A stretch of 64,000 nt of DNA, taken from Micromonospora terminaliae. GTDB lineage: Bacteria; Actinomycetota; Actinomycetes; Mycobacteriales; Micromonosporaceae. The stretch is taken from the NCBI RefSeq assembly GCF_009671205.1, contig NZ_CP045309.1, positions 3,658,001 to 3,722,000 on the forward strand, read 5' to 3'. The notes under the pieces were generated by a model. It did not search any database. It saw only the letters and a list, made by a program, of their open reading frames with translations, and was not told the origin of the DNA. Positions 27,419 through 36,624 of this stretch are shown in pieces; within the stretch, counting starts at the first letter, position 1, and every line of letters starts with the position of its first letter. Made by a program: the position numbers and the translations under genes.

Positions 27419-28114
27419 CTAGCTCAGGCTGAAAAAGCCGCCCTCAGCGATCTTGGCCTTGTCCTCCGCGGTGACCTGGACGTTGGCCGGTGAGAGCAGG
27501 AACACCCGGTTGGTCACGCGCTCGATCGTACCGCGCAGGCCGAACGCGAGCCCGGCAGCGAAGTCGACCAGACGGCGGGCGTCCGCCTCGTCCATCTCGG
27601 TGAGGTTGATGATCACCGGCACGCCGTCGCGGAAGTGCTCACCGATGGTGCGCGCCTCGCGGTAGGTCGTCGGGTGCAGCGTGGTGATCTGGTAGCGCTG
27701 CTCGTCCTCGGGCACCACGGCCCGCTCGCGCGGCTGGGCCTGCGGCGCCAGGGCGAGGTTGTCCCGGGTGTGGTAGGTCAGCGCGCCGGAGGTCTCGCCC
27801 GCGCCGGAGCGGGTGATCGACCGGACGCTGGACCGCTCGGTCCGCTCCGGCCGCTCCACCTCGGCACGGTCGGTCTCGACGGCGCGGCTCGACGCGCGCT
27901 CGGTCAGCCGGCCGCGGTCGCCCGTCCGCCCACGGGTCGCCGGCGGCTCCTCGGACTCGTCGTCCTCGTCGTCGGCGAACTCCTCCGCGTATCGGCTCGA
28001 CCGGTAGCGCGACTCGCGGTAGCCACCCTTGTCGTAGCCACCGTCGTCGTACGCCCGCTCATCGTCCTCCTCGACGAGACCGAGCCAGACCCCCGCCTTG
28101 CGCAGTGCACCCAT
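27419..28114 (-). CDS. sepF: Cell division protein SepF
   Basis: 231 residues from ATG 28114, chosen because MGALRKAGVWLGLVEEDD is the conserved membrane-binding N-terminus. An acidic/Arg-rich linker (~20-130) leads to the C-terminal FtsZ-binding domain (TTLHPTTYREARTIGEHFRDGVPVIINL, DEADARRLVDFAAGL, VTNRVFLLSPANV). SepF tethers FtsZ to the membrane, replacing FtsA in actinobacteria. The FtsZ here ends in a DVPDFLK motif that would be its partner. Confidence 0.95.
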   Translation of the reverse strand: MGALRKAGVWLGLVEEDDERAYDDGGYDKGGYRESRYRSSRYAEEFADDEDDESEEPPATRGRTGDRGRLTERASSRAVETDRAEVERPERTERSSVRSITRSGAGETSGALTYHTRDNLALAPQAQPRERAVVPEDEQRYQITTLHPTTYREARTIGEHFRDGVPVIINLTEMDEADARRLVDFAAGLAFGLRGTIERVTNRVFLLSPANVQVTAEDKAKIAEGGFFSLS

Positions 28115-28308
28115 CCCCGCGCCCTTCCGTCCGCCGTGCGGCACGCGCCCCCGTGCCGTGTCGCTTGATCACGAGTGGACAACGATGCCCACCGGACCGG
28201 ATCGGCAATCCCCGGGCGAGCGATTCGCGGTCCGCTCGCCACGGCCCCCGGCTACGGGAATGCCGTTCCTGAACAACACTGATGTAATTTGCTTCTTTCG
28301 CGGTCAGG

Positions 28309-29055
28309 CTACCGCAGCGTGGGGCGCATTCCGAGCAACGCGCTGCCGACGCGGACATGTGTCGCGCCGTATCCGATCGCGATTTCCAGATCGCCGCTCA
28401 TTCCCGCGGAGAGCACCGTCGCGCCGGGATGGTCGGCGCGGAATCGCGCCGCCACCTCGGCCAGCCGGCCGAACGCCCGCTCCGGTTCCCAACCCAGCGG
28501 GGCGACCGCCATGAGGCCGGCGAGCCGCAACGCGCCGGCTCCGGCCACCGCCGCGGCCACCGCACCGAGGCCCCGGTCCGGGTCGGCCGCGTCCGGCAGC
28601 GCACCGCCGCGTACCGGATCGCCGTCGACGCTCACCTGCACGAGCACGTCCAGCGGCCGGTCCCGGGCGGCGGTCGCCGCGCCGTCCAGAGCGGTCGCCA
28701 GCCGCACGCTGTCGACCGACTGGACCACGTCGGCGTAGCGGACCACCGAGCGGGCCTTGTTGCGCTGGAGCTGGCCGATGAAGTGCCAGCGCGGCACGGC
28801 ACCGGCGGCGGCCGCCTCGGCGGCCTTCGGTGCGGCCTCCTGGTCGCGGTTCTCCCCCACGTCGGTCACCCCGAGCCCGGCCAGCGCGACCACGTCGGCG
28901 GCCGGGTACGTCTTGGTCACCGCGACCAGCGTGACCTCGCCCCGGTCCCGGCCCGCCGCCGCACAGGCGTCGGCGATGCGGGCCCGGACCCGGGCGAGGC
29001 CGGCCGCGAGCTCGGCGCGACGGTCGGGTCGCACCGTGGTCGGTGAATCGGTCAT
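28309..29055 (-). CDS. YggS-type PLP homeostasis protein
   Basis: 248 residues, a single-domain alanine-racemase-like PLP-binding barrel. Lys48 in TLVAVTKTYPA is the expected Schiff-base Lys; VGENRDQEA, WHFIGQLQRNKAR and LSAGMSGDLEIAIGYGATHVRVGSALLG are the family signatures. It binds PLP and regulates its level rather than catalysing a known reaction. Ten bases separate it from ftsZ; the pgeF gene usually found between them in Streptomyces is absent. A 194-base gene-free gap precedes sepF. Confidence 0.93.
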   Translation of the reverse strand: MTDSPTTVRPDRRAELAAGLARVRARIADACAAAGRDRGEVTLVAVTKTYPAADVVALAGLGVTDVGENRDQEAAPKAAEAAAAGAVPRWHFIGQLQRNKARSVVRYADVVQSVDSVRLATALDGAATAARDRPLDVLVQVSVDGDPVRGGALPDAADPDRGLGAVAAAVAGAGALRLAGLMAVAPLGWEPERAFGRLAEVAARFRADHPGATVLSAGMSGDLEIAIGYGATHVRVGSALLGMRPTLR

Positions 29056-29064
29056 CGGCGCGGC

Positions 29065-30180
29065 TCAGGACCCGTTCTTGAGGAAGTCCGGCACGTCGAC
29101 GTCGTCGAAGAGCACCCGGCGCGGCGACTGCTGCGGCGGGGGCACGGCGGCCGGCGGCGCGACCGGCGGATTCGGCTGCGCCGGCTGGTTCTGGTTGCTC
29201 TTGCGGGGCGCGTCGGCGGCCTTGTACGCCGGCATGCCACCGTCGAAGCCCGCCGCGATCACGGTGACCCGCACCTCGTCGCCGAGCGCGTCGTCGATGA
29301 CCGCGCCGAAGATGATGTTCGCCTCCGGGTGGGCCGCGTCGGTGACCAGCTGCGCCGCGTCGTTGATCTCGAACAGGCCCAGGTCGGAACCGCCAGCGAT
29401 GGAGAGCAGCACGCCCCGCGCGCCGTCCATGCTCTGCTCCAGCAGCGGGCTGGAGATGGCCGCCTCGGCCGCCTCCACGGCGCGGTTCTCACCGCGGGCG
29501 CTGCCGATGCCCATGAGCGCGCTGCCGGCGCCGCTCATCACGCTCTTCACGTCGGCGAAGTCCAGGTTGATCAGACCCGGCGTCGTGATCAGGTCGGTGA
29601 TGCCCTGGACACCGGAGAGGAGCACCTGGTCCGCGGTGCGGAAGGCGTCCATCATGGAGATGTTCCGGTCGCCGAGCGCGAGCAGCCGGTCGTTCGGGAT
29701 CACGATGAGCGTGTCGCACTGGTTGCGCAGCTCCTCGATGCCGGACTCGGCCTGCACCTGGCGGCGCTTGCCCTCGAACGAGAACGGCCGGGTGACCACG
29801 CCGATGGTGAGCGCGCCGAGCTTGCGGGCGATGTTGGCCACCACCGGCGCGCCGCCGGTGCCCGTGCCGCCGCCCTCACCGCAGGTCACGAAGACCATGT
29901 CGGCGCCCTTGAGCACCTCCTCGATCTCGTCGCGGTGGTCCTCGGCGGCGTTCTTGCCCACGTCGGGGTTGGCGCCGGCGCCCAGGCCGCGGGTCAACTC
30001 CCGGCCGACGTCGAGCTTGACGTCGGCGTCGCTCATCAGCAGCGCCTGCGCGTCGGTGTTGATCGCGATGAACTCGACGCCCTTGAGCCCAACCTCGATC
30101 ATCCGGTTGACGGCGTTCACGCCGCCGCCCCCGATGCCGACGACCTTGATGACCGCCAGGTAGTTGTGCGGAGGTGTCAT
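29065..30180 (-). CDS. ftsZ: Cell division GTPase FtsZ
   Basis: 371 residues from ATG 30180 (AAAGGACCGGAG just upstream; the in-frame ATG at 30222 lacks a site). Tubulin-like GTPase forming the Z-ring. The nucleotide site is intact: [13 protein letters not shown] near 15-27, the tubulin signature [12 protein letters not shown] (101-112), and the T7-loop [11 protein letters not shown]. The C-terminal linker is Pro/Gln-rich and the end [12 protein letters not shown] carries the motif bound by SepF/FtsW. It has its own promoter at 30284-30312. Confidence 0.97.
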   Translation of the reverse strand: MTPPHNYLAVIKVVGIGGGGVNAVNRMIEVGLKGVEFIAINTDAQALLMSDADVKLDVGRELTRGLGAGANPDVGKNAAEDHRDEIEEVLKGADMVFVTCGEGGGTGTGGAPVVANIARKLGALTIGVVTRPFSFEGKRRQVQAESGIEELRNQCDTLIVIPNDRLLALGDRNISMMDAFRTADQVLLSGVQGITDLITTPGLINLDFADVKSVMSGAGSALMGIGSARGENRAVEAAEAAISSPLLEQSMDGARGVLLSIAGGSDLGLFEINDAAQLVTDAAHPEANIIFGAVIDDALGDEVRVTVIAAGFDGGMPAYKAADAPRKSNQNQPAQPNPPVAPPAAVPPPQQSPRRVLFDDVDVPDFLKNGS

Positions 30181-30283
30181 CTCCGGTCCTTTCCCTTCGA
30201 GATTGGCATGGGCCGACCCCACACGGCTTTGCCAGACCAGCGGCGGAGCATTTCCCAGCTGTTCCGACGGCTGAAACCCTCAC

Positions 30284-30312
30284 CCTCTACTAGAGGCTTA
30301 GAGCGATGTCAA
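30284..30312 (-). promoter_or_regulatory. ftsZ promoter with a palindrome over the -10
   Basis: On the minus strand: perfect -35 TTGACA (30312-30307), 17-base spacer, -10 TAGAGG (30289-30284). The perfect 13-base palindrome CCTCTAGTAGAGG (30296-30284) covers the -10 and may be an operator. The predicted leader before ftsZ is about 95 bases. The surrounding gap 30181-30418 holds no gene. Confidence 0.7.
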
Positions 30313-30418
30313 CCACTGATCTCTTCGGGGCAACGTATGCGCCGCCGCGCGCTGAGCCAAGGACCTTTCCGGCGTGTCGCCCGGGGAGCGGGCCGGCTCA
30401 CGTCGCCGCACCGGCGGA

Positions 30419-31237
30419 TCACTGGAAGGTGACCACGTCCGGTGCGCTGACGTCGATCGTGTCGGCCTTCCGACCGAGCAGGGCGGTGGCCACCTTGGAC
30501 TTGTCCGGGCTGCGGGTCGCGTCGCCCCAGACCACCTTCCGGTCGTCGCGCAGCAGCAGGGTGATCCGGGCCAGCCCGGCCACGTCCACCGCGACCAGTT
30601 CGGCGCGCAGCTTCGGGCTGAGCGCGGCGAGCACGTCCAGCCCCGCCCGGGTACCGGGATCGTCGGGAGCCGGCCGGCCGACCCGGACGAGCGGCAGCCC
30701 GGCGGGCGCCTGGTCCAGGGTCTGGAAGACCACGCCGGCCCGGTCGACGACCGCCCAGCGCTCGCCCTGCGGCACCGCCGCCACCGGGGTGCGTTCCACC
30801 ACCCGGATCACCAGGGTGCCCGGCCAGTCCCGCTCCACCGTGGCCCGCTCCACCGGAGCGAGCGTGCCGACGCGGCGGGCGGTCGCGGCCAGATCCACCC
30901 GGGCCAGCGGGGCCTCGTCGGGCACGGCCGCGGCGTCGCGTACCTCGACCGGGGTGACCAGCGTCGCGCCGACCACCCGCACCTCCCGGACACCGAAGAG
31001 GCCGGTGCCCAGCACGGTCCAGGCGACCAGCCCGGCGACCGCCAGCACGGCGACGGTGACCGCCCAGGGCAGCGCGGCGCGCATCCGCCGCTGCCGGGCC
31101 CGGGCCATGAAGCGCCGGGTGGACGGGGGTACGGCGTCCGCGCCGGCCCGGACCAGCTGCCACCGCCGGGCCGGGTTGCGCCGGCCGGCCCCGCCGTCCT
31201 GGCCGGGGGTGCGGCCGCGGGCCGGGCCGGGGCTCAT
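30419..31237 (-). CDS. ftsQ: Cell division protein FtsQ
   Basis: 272 residues from ATG 31237, overlapping the murC stop. A ~70-residue basic cytoplasmic N-terminus, one membrane helix (~76-98), a POTRA domain (FGVREVRVVGATLVTPVEVRDAAAV, ~100-170) and the FtsQ beta domain (ERTPVAAVPQGERWAVVDRAGVVF). FtsQ recruits FtsL/DivIC to the divisome. The final VVTFQ is short, as in many actinobacteria. Confidence 0.93.
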   Translation of the reverse strand: MSPGPARGRTPGQDGGAGRRNPARRWQLVRAGADAVPPSTRRFMARARQRRMRAALPWAVTVAVLAVAGLVAWTVLGTGLFGVREVRVVGATLVTPVEVRDAAAVPDEAPLARVDLAATARRVGTLAPVERATVERDWPGTLVIRVVERTPVAAVPQGERWAVVDRAGVVFQTLDQAPAGLPLVRVGRPAPDDPGTRAGLDVLAALSPKLRAELVAVDVAGLARITLLLRDDRKVVWGDATRSPDKSKVATALLGRKADTIDVSAPDVVTFQ

Positions 31238-32715
31238 CCGGCCGTGGCCGCCGCGCCGTCCGGGTCGACGCCGGTGCCGATCGCCGCGGCGCCACCGGTC
31301 CGGGCCAGCAGGGCGTCGAGCAACTGGTCGCCCATCAGCGAGATCGGCGGCGCGCCCATGGTCACCACCACGTCGCCCGGCCGGGCCCGGCGGGCCACCT
31401 CGGCCGGCACGTCGTCCCACGCCTCGACGAAGACCTTCCGGTCGGGCGGGAGCGGCACCACCGACAGCAGCGCGGCCGAGCCCTCGCCGGGCTGGCGCAG
31501 CTCGCCCGGGCCGAAGACCTCCAGCAGCACCAGCTCGTCGGCGATGCCGAGGGCGGCGGCGATCTCCGCCTGGAGGTCCCGGGTGCGGTAGAGCCGGTAG
31601 GGCTGGAAGACCACGATGAGCCGGCCCTCGCCGGCCACCTCGCGCAGCGTCTGCAGCGCCAGCGTCATCGAGGTCGGGTGGTAGGCGTACTCGTCGTAGA
31701 CCAGCACGCCGTCGGCGACGCCCTTGCGCTCGAAGCGCCGCCGCACGCCGGGGAACGCGCCGAGCGCGGCCTCCGCCGCCGTGATCGGCAGCTCCATCAG
31801 GTACGCGGCGAGCACCGCGGAGGCGCTGTTGAGCCCCATGTGCCGCCCCGGCACCGGGAGCCGGATCTCGCCGAGCGACCGGCCCTCGATCTCGGCCAGG
31901 TAGCGCACCCCCTGCGCGGAGGACGCCATCCCGCTGAGCTTCAGGTCGGCGTCGGCGGACTCGCCGTACGTCCAGACCCGGCGGCCCTCGGCCCGCAGCG
32001 TCTCGGCCAGCCGGCGCCCGCCCGGGTCGTCGGCGCAGGTGACGATGAAACCCTCGGGGTCGGTGAGCCGGGCGAACTCGGCGAACGTCGCCTCCAGGTT
32101 GGCCAGGTCGCCGTAGGTGTTGAGGTGGTCGGCCTCGATGTTCGTGATGATCGACACGTACGGGCGGTAGATGAGGAACGAGCGGTCGCTCTCGTCCGCC
32201 TCGACCACGAAGTACTCGCCGGTGCCGTGGTGGGCGCCGGAGCCGACCTCGGAGATCTCGCCGCCGATCACGAAGGACGGATCGGCGCCGGCCTGCTGGA
32301 GCACCATGGTGACCATCGAGGTGGTGGTGGTCTTGCCGTGGGTGCCGGCGACGGCCACGGTGCGGCGGCCGGTCATGGCGGCCGCGAGGGCCTCCGAGCG
32401 GTGCAGCACCCGCAGGCCGCGGCGGCGCGCCTCGACCATCTCCAGGTGGTCCTGCGGGATGGCCGACGAGTAGACGACTGTGTCCACGCCGTCGAGGTTG
32501 GCCGCCTCGTGGCTCATGTGGATGGTGCCGCCGAGCGCCCGCAGGCCGGCCAGGGACGGCCACTCCCGCAGCTCGCTGCCGGAGACCGGCAGGCCCCGGG
32601 TGAGGAAGAGCCGGGCCAGGCCGCTCATGCCGACGCCGCCCACCCCGATGAGGTGGATCCGGCCCAGGTCCTCCGCGGTCATCGTGCCGGCGGGGGTGAA
32701 CTGCGCGGTGTTCAT
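31234..32715 (-). CDS. murC: UDP-N-acetylmuramate--L-alanine ligase
   Basis: 493 residues. Adds L-Ala to UDP-MurNAc. IHLIGVGGVGMSGLARLF is the N-terminal UDP-binding motif, AVAGTHGKTTTTSMV the ATP P-loop (~112-126), and the E...H...N motifs of Mur ligases are present (VVEADESDRSFL; GRHMGLNSASAVLAAY). ATG 32715 has GGAAGG seven bases upstream. The murC-ftsQ junction is an ATGA overlap. Confidence 0.97.
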   Translation of the reverse strand: MNTAQFTPAGTMTAEDLGRIHLIGVGGVGMSGLARLFLTRGLPVSGSELREWPSLAGLRALGGTIHMSHEAANLDGVDTVVYSSAIPQDHLEMVEARRRGLRVLHRSEALAAAMTGRRTVAVAGTHGKTTTTSMVTMVLQQAGADPSFVIGGEISEVGSGAHHGTGEYFVVEADESDRSFLIYRPYVSIITNIEADHLNTYGDLANLEATFAEFARLTDPEGFIVTCADDPGGRRLAETLRAEGRRVWTYGESADADLKLSGMASSAQGVRYLAEIEGRSLGEIRLPVPGRHMGLNSASAVLAAYLMELPITAAEAALGAFPGVRRRFERKGVADGVLVYDEYAYHPTSMTLALQTLREVAGEGRLIVVFQPYRLYRTRDLQAEIAAALGIADELVLLEVFGPGELRQPGEGSAALLSVVPLPPDRKVFVEAWDDVPAEVARRARPGDVVVTMGAPPISLMGDQLLDALLARTGGAAAIGTGVDPDGAAATAG

Positions 32716-32746
32716 GCGACGTACCTTCCGGTCGCGGCGGCCGCCA

Positions 32747-33853
32747 TCAGCGGCTCACCGCCTCGTAGACGAAGTTCAGCAGGGCCACGTCGCCGTCGCG
32801 GCGGCCGTACGCGGCCGCGGCGGCGCCCATGGCGGCGAGCCGCTGCGGGTCCCGGATCAGCGGGATCACCGTGCGCTCCACCCAGGCCGGGGTCACCTCG
32901 GCGTCGTCGACGAGCAGCCCCCCGCCCGCCTCCACCACGGGCAGCGCGTTGCGCTTCTGCTCCTGGTTGCTGTGCGGGTACGGCACGTAGATGGTGGGCA
33001 GGCCGATGGCGGCCACCTCGGCGCAGGTCATGGCGCCGCCGCGGCCCAGCATGAGGTCGGCGGCCGCGTAGCCCAGCTCCATCTCGGACAGGTAGGGCAG
33101 GGTCACGTACGGCACCGGCAGGTCGGTGGGGACGGAGACCGGCTCGTTGCGGGCGCCGATCACGTGCAGCACCTGCACGCCGTTGCGGGCCAGTTCCTTG
33201 GCCGCCCCGGAGACCGCCAGGTTGATCGAGCGGGCGCCCTGCGAGCCGCCGGCCACGAAGAGCACCGGAAGGTCGGGGCGGAGGCCGAAGTGGGCGCGGG
33301 CGGCGTTGCGCACGGCGGCCCGGTCCAGCCCGGCGATGCCCCGGCGCAGCGGAACCCCGACCACCCGCGCGTCCCGCAGCGACTCGGCCTGCGCCGGCTG
33401 GTGCGGGAAGCCGACCGCGACGTTCTTGGTGAACTTCATGCCGAGCCGGTTGGCCACGCCCGGCGGCACGTTCACCTCGTGGATGACGATGGGCAGCTCG
33501 CGCCGCCACGCGGCCAGGTAGCCGGGGACCGAGACGTACCCGCCGAAGCCGATCACGACGTCGGCGCGTACCTCGTCGAGGATCTTGCCCGCGGCGCGGG
33601 CGGCCTTCCACATCCGGTCCGGGGTGCGCACGAGGCTCATGTTGACCGAGCGGGGCAGCTGGTAGGCCGGGATCTGGCGCAGGTCGTAGCCGGCCGGCGG
33701 GATCAGCTCGTTCTCCAGCCCCTTGGGTGTGCCGAGGCAGGTGATCCGGACGCTCGGGTCGTGTCGGCGCAGGCAGTCGGCGAACGCGAGCAACGGGTAG
33801 ATGTGCCCACCCGTGCCGCCTCCGCAGAGCACCACCGAACGCAGCGGACCCAT
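32747..33853 (-). CDS. murG: Lipid II synthase MurG
   Basis: 368 residues from ATG 33853. Peripheral GT-B glycosyltransferase that adds GlcNAc to lipid I. N-terminal GGGTGGHIYPLLAFAD, HEVNVPPGVANRLG in the middle, and the UDP-GlcNAc site VAGGSQGARSIN plus LGRGGAMTCAEVAAIGLPTIYVPYPHSNQEQKRN region (shown here in parts: GRGGAMTCAE, PYPHSNQEQ). It overlaps the ftsW stop by one base (TGATG). Confidence 0.96.
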   Translation of the reverse strand: MGPLRSVVLCGGGTGGHIYPLLAFADCLRRHDPSVRITCLGTPKGLENELIPPAGYDLRQIPAYQLPRSVNMSLVRTPDRMWKAARAAGKILDEVRADVVIGFGGYVSVPGYLAAWRRELPIVIHEVNVPPGVANRLGMKFTKNVAVGFPHQPAQAESLRDARVVGVPLRRGIAGLDRAAVRNAARAHFGLRPDLPVLFVAGGSQGARSINLAVSGAAKELARNGVQVLHVIGARNEPVSVPTDLPVPYVTLPYLSEMELGYAAADLMLGRGGAMTCAEVAAIGLPTIYVPYPHSNQEQKRNALPVVEAGGGLLVDDAEVTPAWVERTVIPLIRDPQRLAAMGAAAAAYGRRDGDVALLNFVYEAVSR

Positions 33854-35376
33854 CAGCGTCTCCTCTCGCTCGCCGTGCCGGCGCGAGCCCGGTCGGACCG
33901 GGCGCCGCGGGCCGCGGCCTGGTCGTCCTGCCGCCGCTGGCGGGACCGGGGCACGGACCCTCGGTCCGCCGGTGGCGACGCCGGTCGGCGGCGCCGGCCG
34001 GGAAGCGGCGGCAACGGGGCCCACACTAGTCGGACCCACCGGGCCGGCGGACGGGCATGCAGGGCCCGGGCGGCGTCGGGCTCGGCGCGGGCGAAGGAGG
34101 CGAGCATCCCGACCGCGGCCAGGGTCACCACGAGGGCGCTGCCGCCGTCGGAGATGAACGGCAGGGGTACGCCGGTGAGCGGCAGCAGCCCGGTGACCCC
34201 GCCGATGTTGATGACGGCCTGGCCGACGAGCCAGGCGGTGACCCCGGCGGCGGCGAGCCGGCGGAACGGGTCCTCCACCCGGCGGGCGATCCGCAGCCCG
34301 GTGTACGCCAGCACGGCGAAGAGCACGAGCACCACCGTGCAGCCGACCACCCCGAGCTCCTCGGCGATCACCGCGAAGATGAAGTCGTTGTGGGCCTCGG
34401 GCAGCCAGCCGAACTTGGCGCTGCCCTTGCCCAGCCCGACGCCGAACCAGCCGCCGTGCTCGATGGCGTTTCGGGCCTGCACGATCTGGTAGCAGCCGGT
34501 CTCGGCGCAGCCGGACGGGTCGGACTGGTTGAGCCAGGCGCTGAACCGGCCCAGCCGGTAGTTCTCGGCACCCCGCTCGCCCGAACCGGCGCCGAGGGAG
34601 GCCGCGGCGATCAGCAGACCCACGCCGAGCAGCCCGACGGCGGTGAGCGCGGCGAAGACCTGCAGCCGCACACCGGCCGCCCAGAGCAGGCCGACCACCA
34701 GGGCTAGCAGGCAGAGCATGCTGCCCAGGTCGTTGTAGCCGACCAGCACGAAGAGCAGGCCGACCACCGGGAAGAGGGGGGTGGCCAGCTCCTTCCACCA
34801 GCCGAGCGCGGCGCCCTTGCGGACCAGCACGTGCGCGCCCCACAGCACCAGCGCGAACTTGGCCACCTCGACCGGTTGCACCGAGATCGGGCCGAGGTAG
34901 AGCCAGAGCAGCTCGGCCTTCAGCGGGCCGATGGACTTCACCCGGAGCAGGGCCTCCAGCGCGACCAGCAGGTTGAGCAGGAGCAGCAGCACGACCGCGA
35001 GGCCGAGCGCGGGGCGGCTGCCGGCCCGGAACGTCTTCGCGGGCAGCCGCTGGCAGGCCCAGAACGCCACGACGCCGATCACCGCGAAGATCGTCTGCTT
35101 GACCAGGGACGCCGTGGCGTTCCCCTCCTCGGCGTAGTCCTTCACGCTGGTCGCCGAGAAGACCATGGTCAGGCCGATGAGCAGCAGCAGGCCGGCGCTG
35201 GAGAGCAGCAGGTAGTAGGAGGCCAGCGGCCGGGCCAGCAGGCCACGCAGCGCGGCCAGCCCGCCGGCCGCGTCCAGCCCGAGCAGCGGCCCCGGCGGGT
35301 CGGCCGGGCGGGTCGCCGCGGGCGGCCGCCGGGCCTGCGTGTCGGTGGCGCCCTCGGTGTCTCGTCCCTCCCCCAC
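33853..35376 (-). CDS. ftsW: Peptidoglycan glycosyltransferase FtsW (SEDS family)
   Basis: 507 residues with about ten membrane segments. SEDS polymerase for septal peptidoglycan. Conserved pieces: LIGLTMVFSATSVKDY, KFALVLWGAHVLVRKG, YNDLGSMLCLLALVVGLLWAAGVR, the catalytic-loop region YQIVQARNAIEHGGWFGVGLGKG, HNDFIFAVIAEELG and TGVPLPFISDGGSAL. The ~45-residue N-terminus and ~75-residue C-terminus are disordered, Arg/Pro-rich. GTG start. murD, usually just upstream, is missing; instead a 123-base gap with a strong hairpin separates it from mraY. Confidence 0.95.
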   Translation of the reverse strand: MGEGRDTEGATDTQARRPPAATRPADPPGPLLGLDAAGGLAALRGLLARPLASYYLLLSSAGLLLLIGLTMVFSATSVKDYAEEGNATASLVKQTIFAVIGVVAFWACQRLPAKTFRAGSRPALGLAVVLLLLLNLLVALEALLRVKSIGPLKAELLWLYLGPISVQPVEVAKFALVLWGAHVLVRKGAALGWWKELATPLFPVVGLLFVLVGYNDLGSMLCLLALVVGLLWAAGVRLQVFAALTAVGLLGVGLLIAAASLGAGSGERGAENYRLGRFSAWLNQSDPSGCAETGCYQIVQARNAIEHGGWFGVGLGKGSAKFGWLPEAHNDFIFAVIAEELGVVGCTVVLVLFAVLAYTGLRIARRVEDPFRRLAAAGVTAWLVGQAVINIGGVTGLLPLTGVPLPFISDGGSALVVTLAAVGMLASFARAEPDAARALHARPPARWVRLVWAPLPPLPGRRRRPASPPADRGSVPRSRQRRQDDQAAARGARSDRARAGTASERRR

Positions 35377-35445
35377 CCGCCCATCATGGCGGCTCGACCC
35401 GCCCGCCCGTGGCGCAACCGCCCGGTCGGCGTGTCGGAACGCGGA

Positions 35446-35483
35446 ACGGCGGGACCCCTGGTAACGCCCAGGAATCCCGCCGT
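35446..35483 (-). terminator. Long hairpin between mraY and ftsW
   Basis: Outer stem ACGGCGGGA (35446-35454) with TCCCGCCGT (35475-35483), inner stem CCTGG/CCAGG, 6-base loop. Placed between mraY and ftsW, where murD is normally found, so it may end one transcript of the dcw cluster. There is no T-tract. Confidence 0.5.
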
Positions 35484-35499
35484 GACGCAGGGGCAGCGG

Positions 35500-36624
35500 T
35501 CAGCTCACCGCGGCGAGGAACTCGCTGTAGAACAGGCCCAGCGCGATGGCCACGCCGATGCCCGCGATGATCCAGAACCGGACCACGATGTTGACCTCGC
35601 TCCAGCCGGCCAGCTCGAAGTGGTGCTGGAGCGGCGACATCCGGAACACCCGCTTGCCGGTGGTGCGGAACGAGATGATCTGGATCACCACGGACATCGT
35701 GATGATCACGAAGAGGCCGCCGATGATCGGCAGCAGCAGGATGGTCCGGGTGGACATCGCCATGCCGGCGATGAGGCCGCCGAGGCCCAGCGCGCCGGTG
35801 TCACCCATGAAGATCCGGGCCGGCGACGTGTTCCACCACAGGAAGCCGACGCACGCCCCGGCCGCCGCGCCCGCGATCAACGCGATCTCCAGCGGGTCCC
35901 GGACCGTGTAGCAGTACGCCTCGGTGTAGTTCGGGTCGGCGCACCAGTGCCGGTACTGCCAGAAGGCGATCAGCGCGTACGCGGCGAGGACCATGACCGA
36001 GGCGCCGGTGGCCAGGCCGTCGAGGCCGTCGGTGAGGTTCACGCCGTTGGTCGCCGCCATCACCACCAGGATGATGACGATCACCGCGCCGATCTTGCCG
36101 ATCTCCAGGGCCGGGATGTCCCGGATGAAGCTCAGCATCGTGCTGCCGACCGTCTCGGTGTTGGTCGCGTTGCCGCGCACGTCGGTCATGCTGCTCGGGA
36201 AGTAGAGCGCCACCACGCCGAAGATCGCGCCGACCAGGATCTGGCCGGCGAGCTTCCCGCGCTTGTTGAGGCCGCCGCTGTGCCGCTTGCGGACCTTCAG
36301 GAAGTCGTCGATGAAACCGACCGCACCGGAGAACACCATGAGCCCCAGCAGCACCAGCGCCGTGATGGTCGGCTCGACCTGGGCGATCTGCGCGTCCGGC
36401 AGGGTGGTCAGGGCCAGGTGACCGGCGACGTACGCGATCACCGTGGCCAGGATGAAGACCACGCCGCCCATCGTCGGCGTGCCCTTCTTGCCCTGGTGCA
36501 TGGCCGGGCCCTCGGCGCGGATCGGCTGGCCGGCCTTGAGCCGGGTGAACACCTTGATCGCGATCGGGGTGCAGAAGAGCGAGATCAGGAAGGCGACCCC
36601 GATGGCGACGATCACCGCCCTCAT
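35500..36624 (-). CDS. mraY: Phospho-N-acetylmuramoyl-pentapeptide transferase
   Basis: 374 residues, ten membrane segments. Transfers phospho-MurNAc-pentapeptide to undecaprenyl phosphate (lipid I). Signature segments: [29 protein letters not shown] and [12 protein letters not shown] with the catalytic Asp residues, and the HHHE-like [13 protein letters not shown]. The ATG overlaps the murF stop by four bases. Confidence 0.97.
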   Translation of the reverse strand: MRAVIVAIGVAFLISLFCTPIAIKVFTRLKAGQPIRAEGPAMHQGKKGTPTMGGVVFILATVIAYVAGHLALTTLPDAQIAQVEPTITALVLLGLMVFSGAVGFIDDFLKVRKRHSGGLNKRGKLAGQILVGAIFGVVALYFPSSMTDVRGNATNTETVGSTMLSFIRDIPALEIGKIGAVIVIILVVMAATNGVNLTDGLDGLATGASVMVLAAYALIAFWQYRHWCADPNYTEAYCYTVRDPLEIALIAGAAAGACVGFLWWNTSPARIFMGDTGALGLGGLIAGMAMSTRTILLLPIIGGLFVIITMSVVIQIISFRTTGKRVFRMSPLQHHFELAGWSEVNIVVRFWIIAGIGVAIALGLFYSEFLAAVS

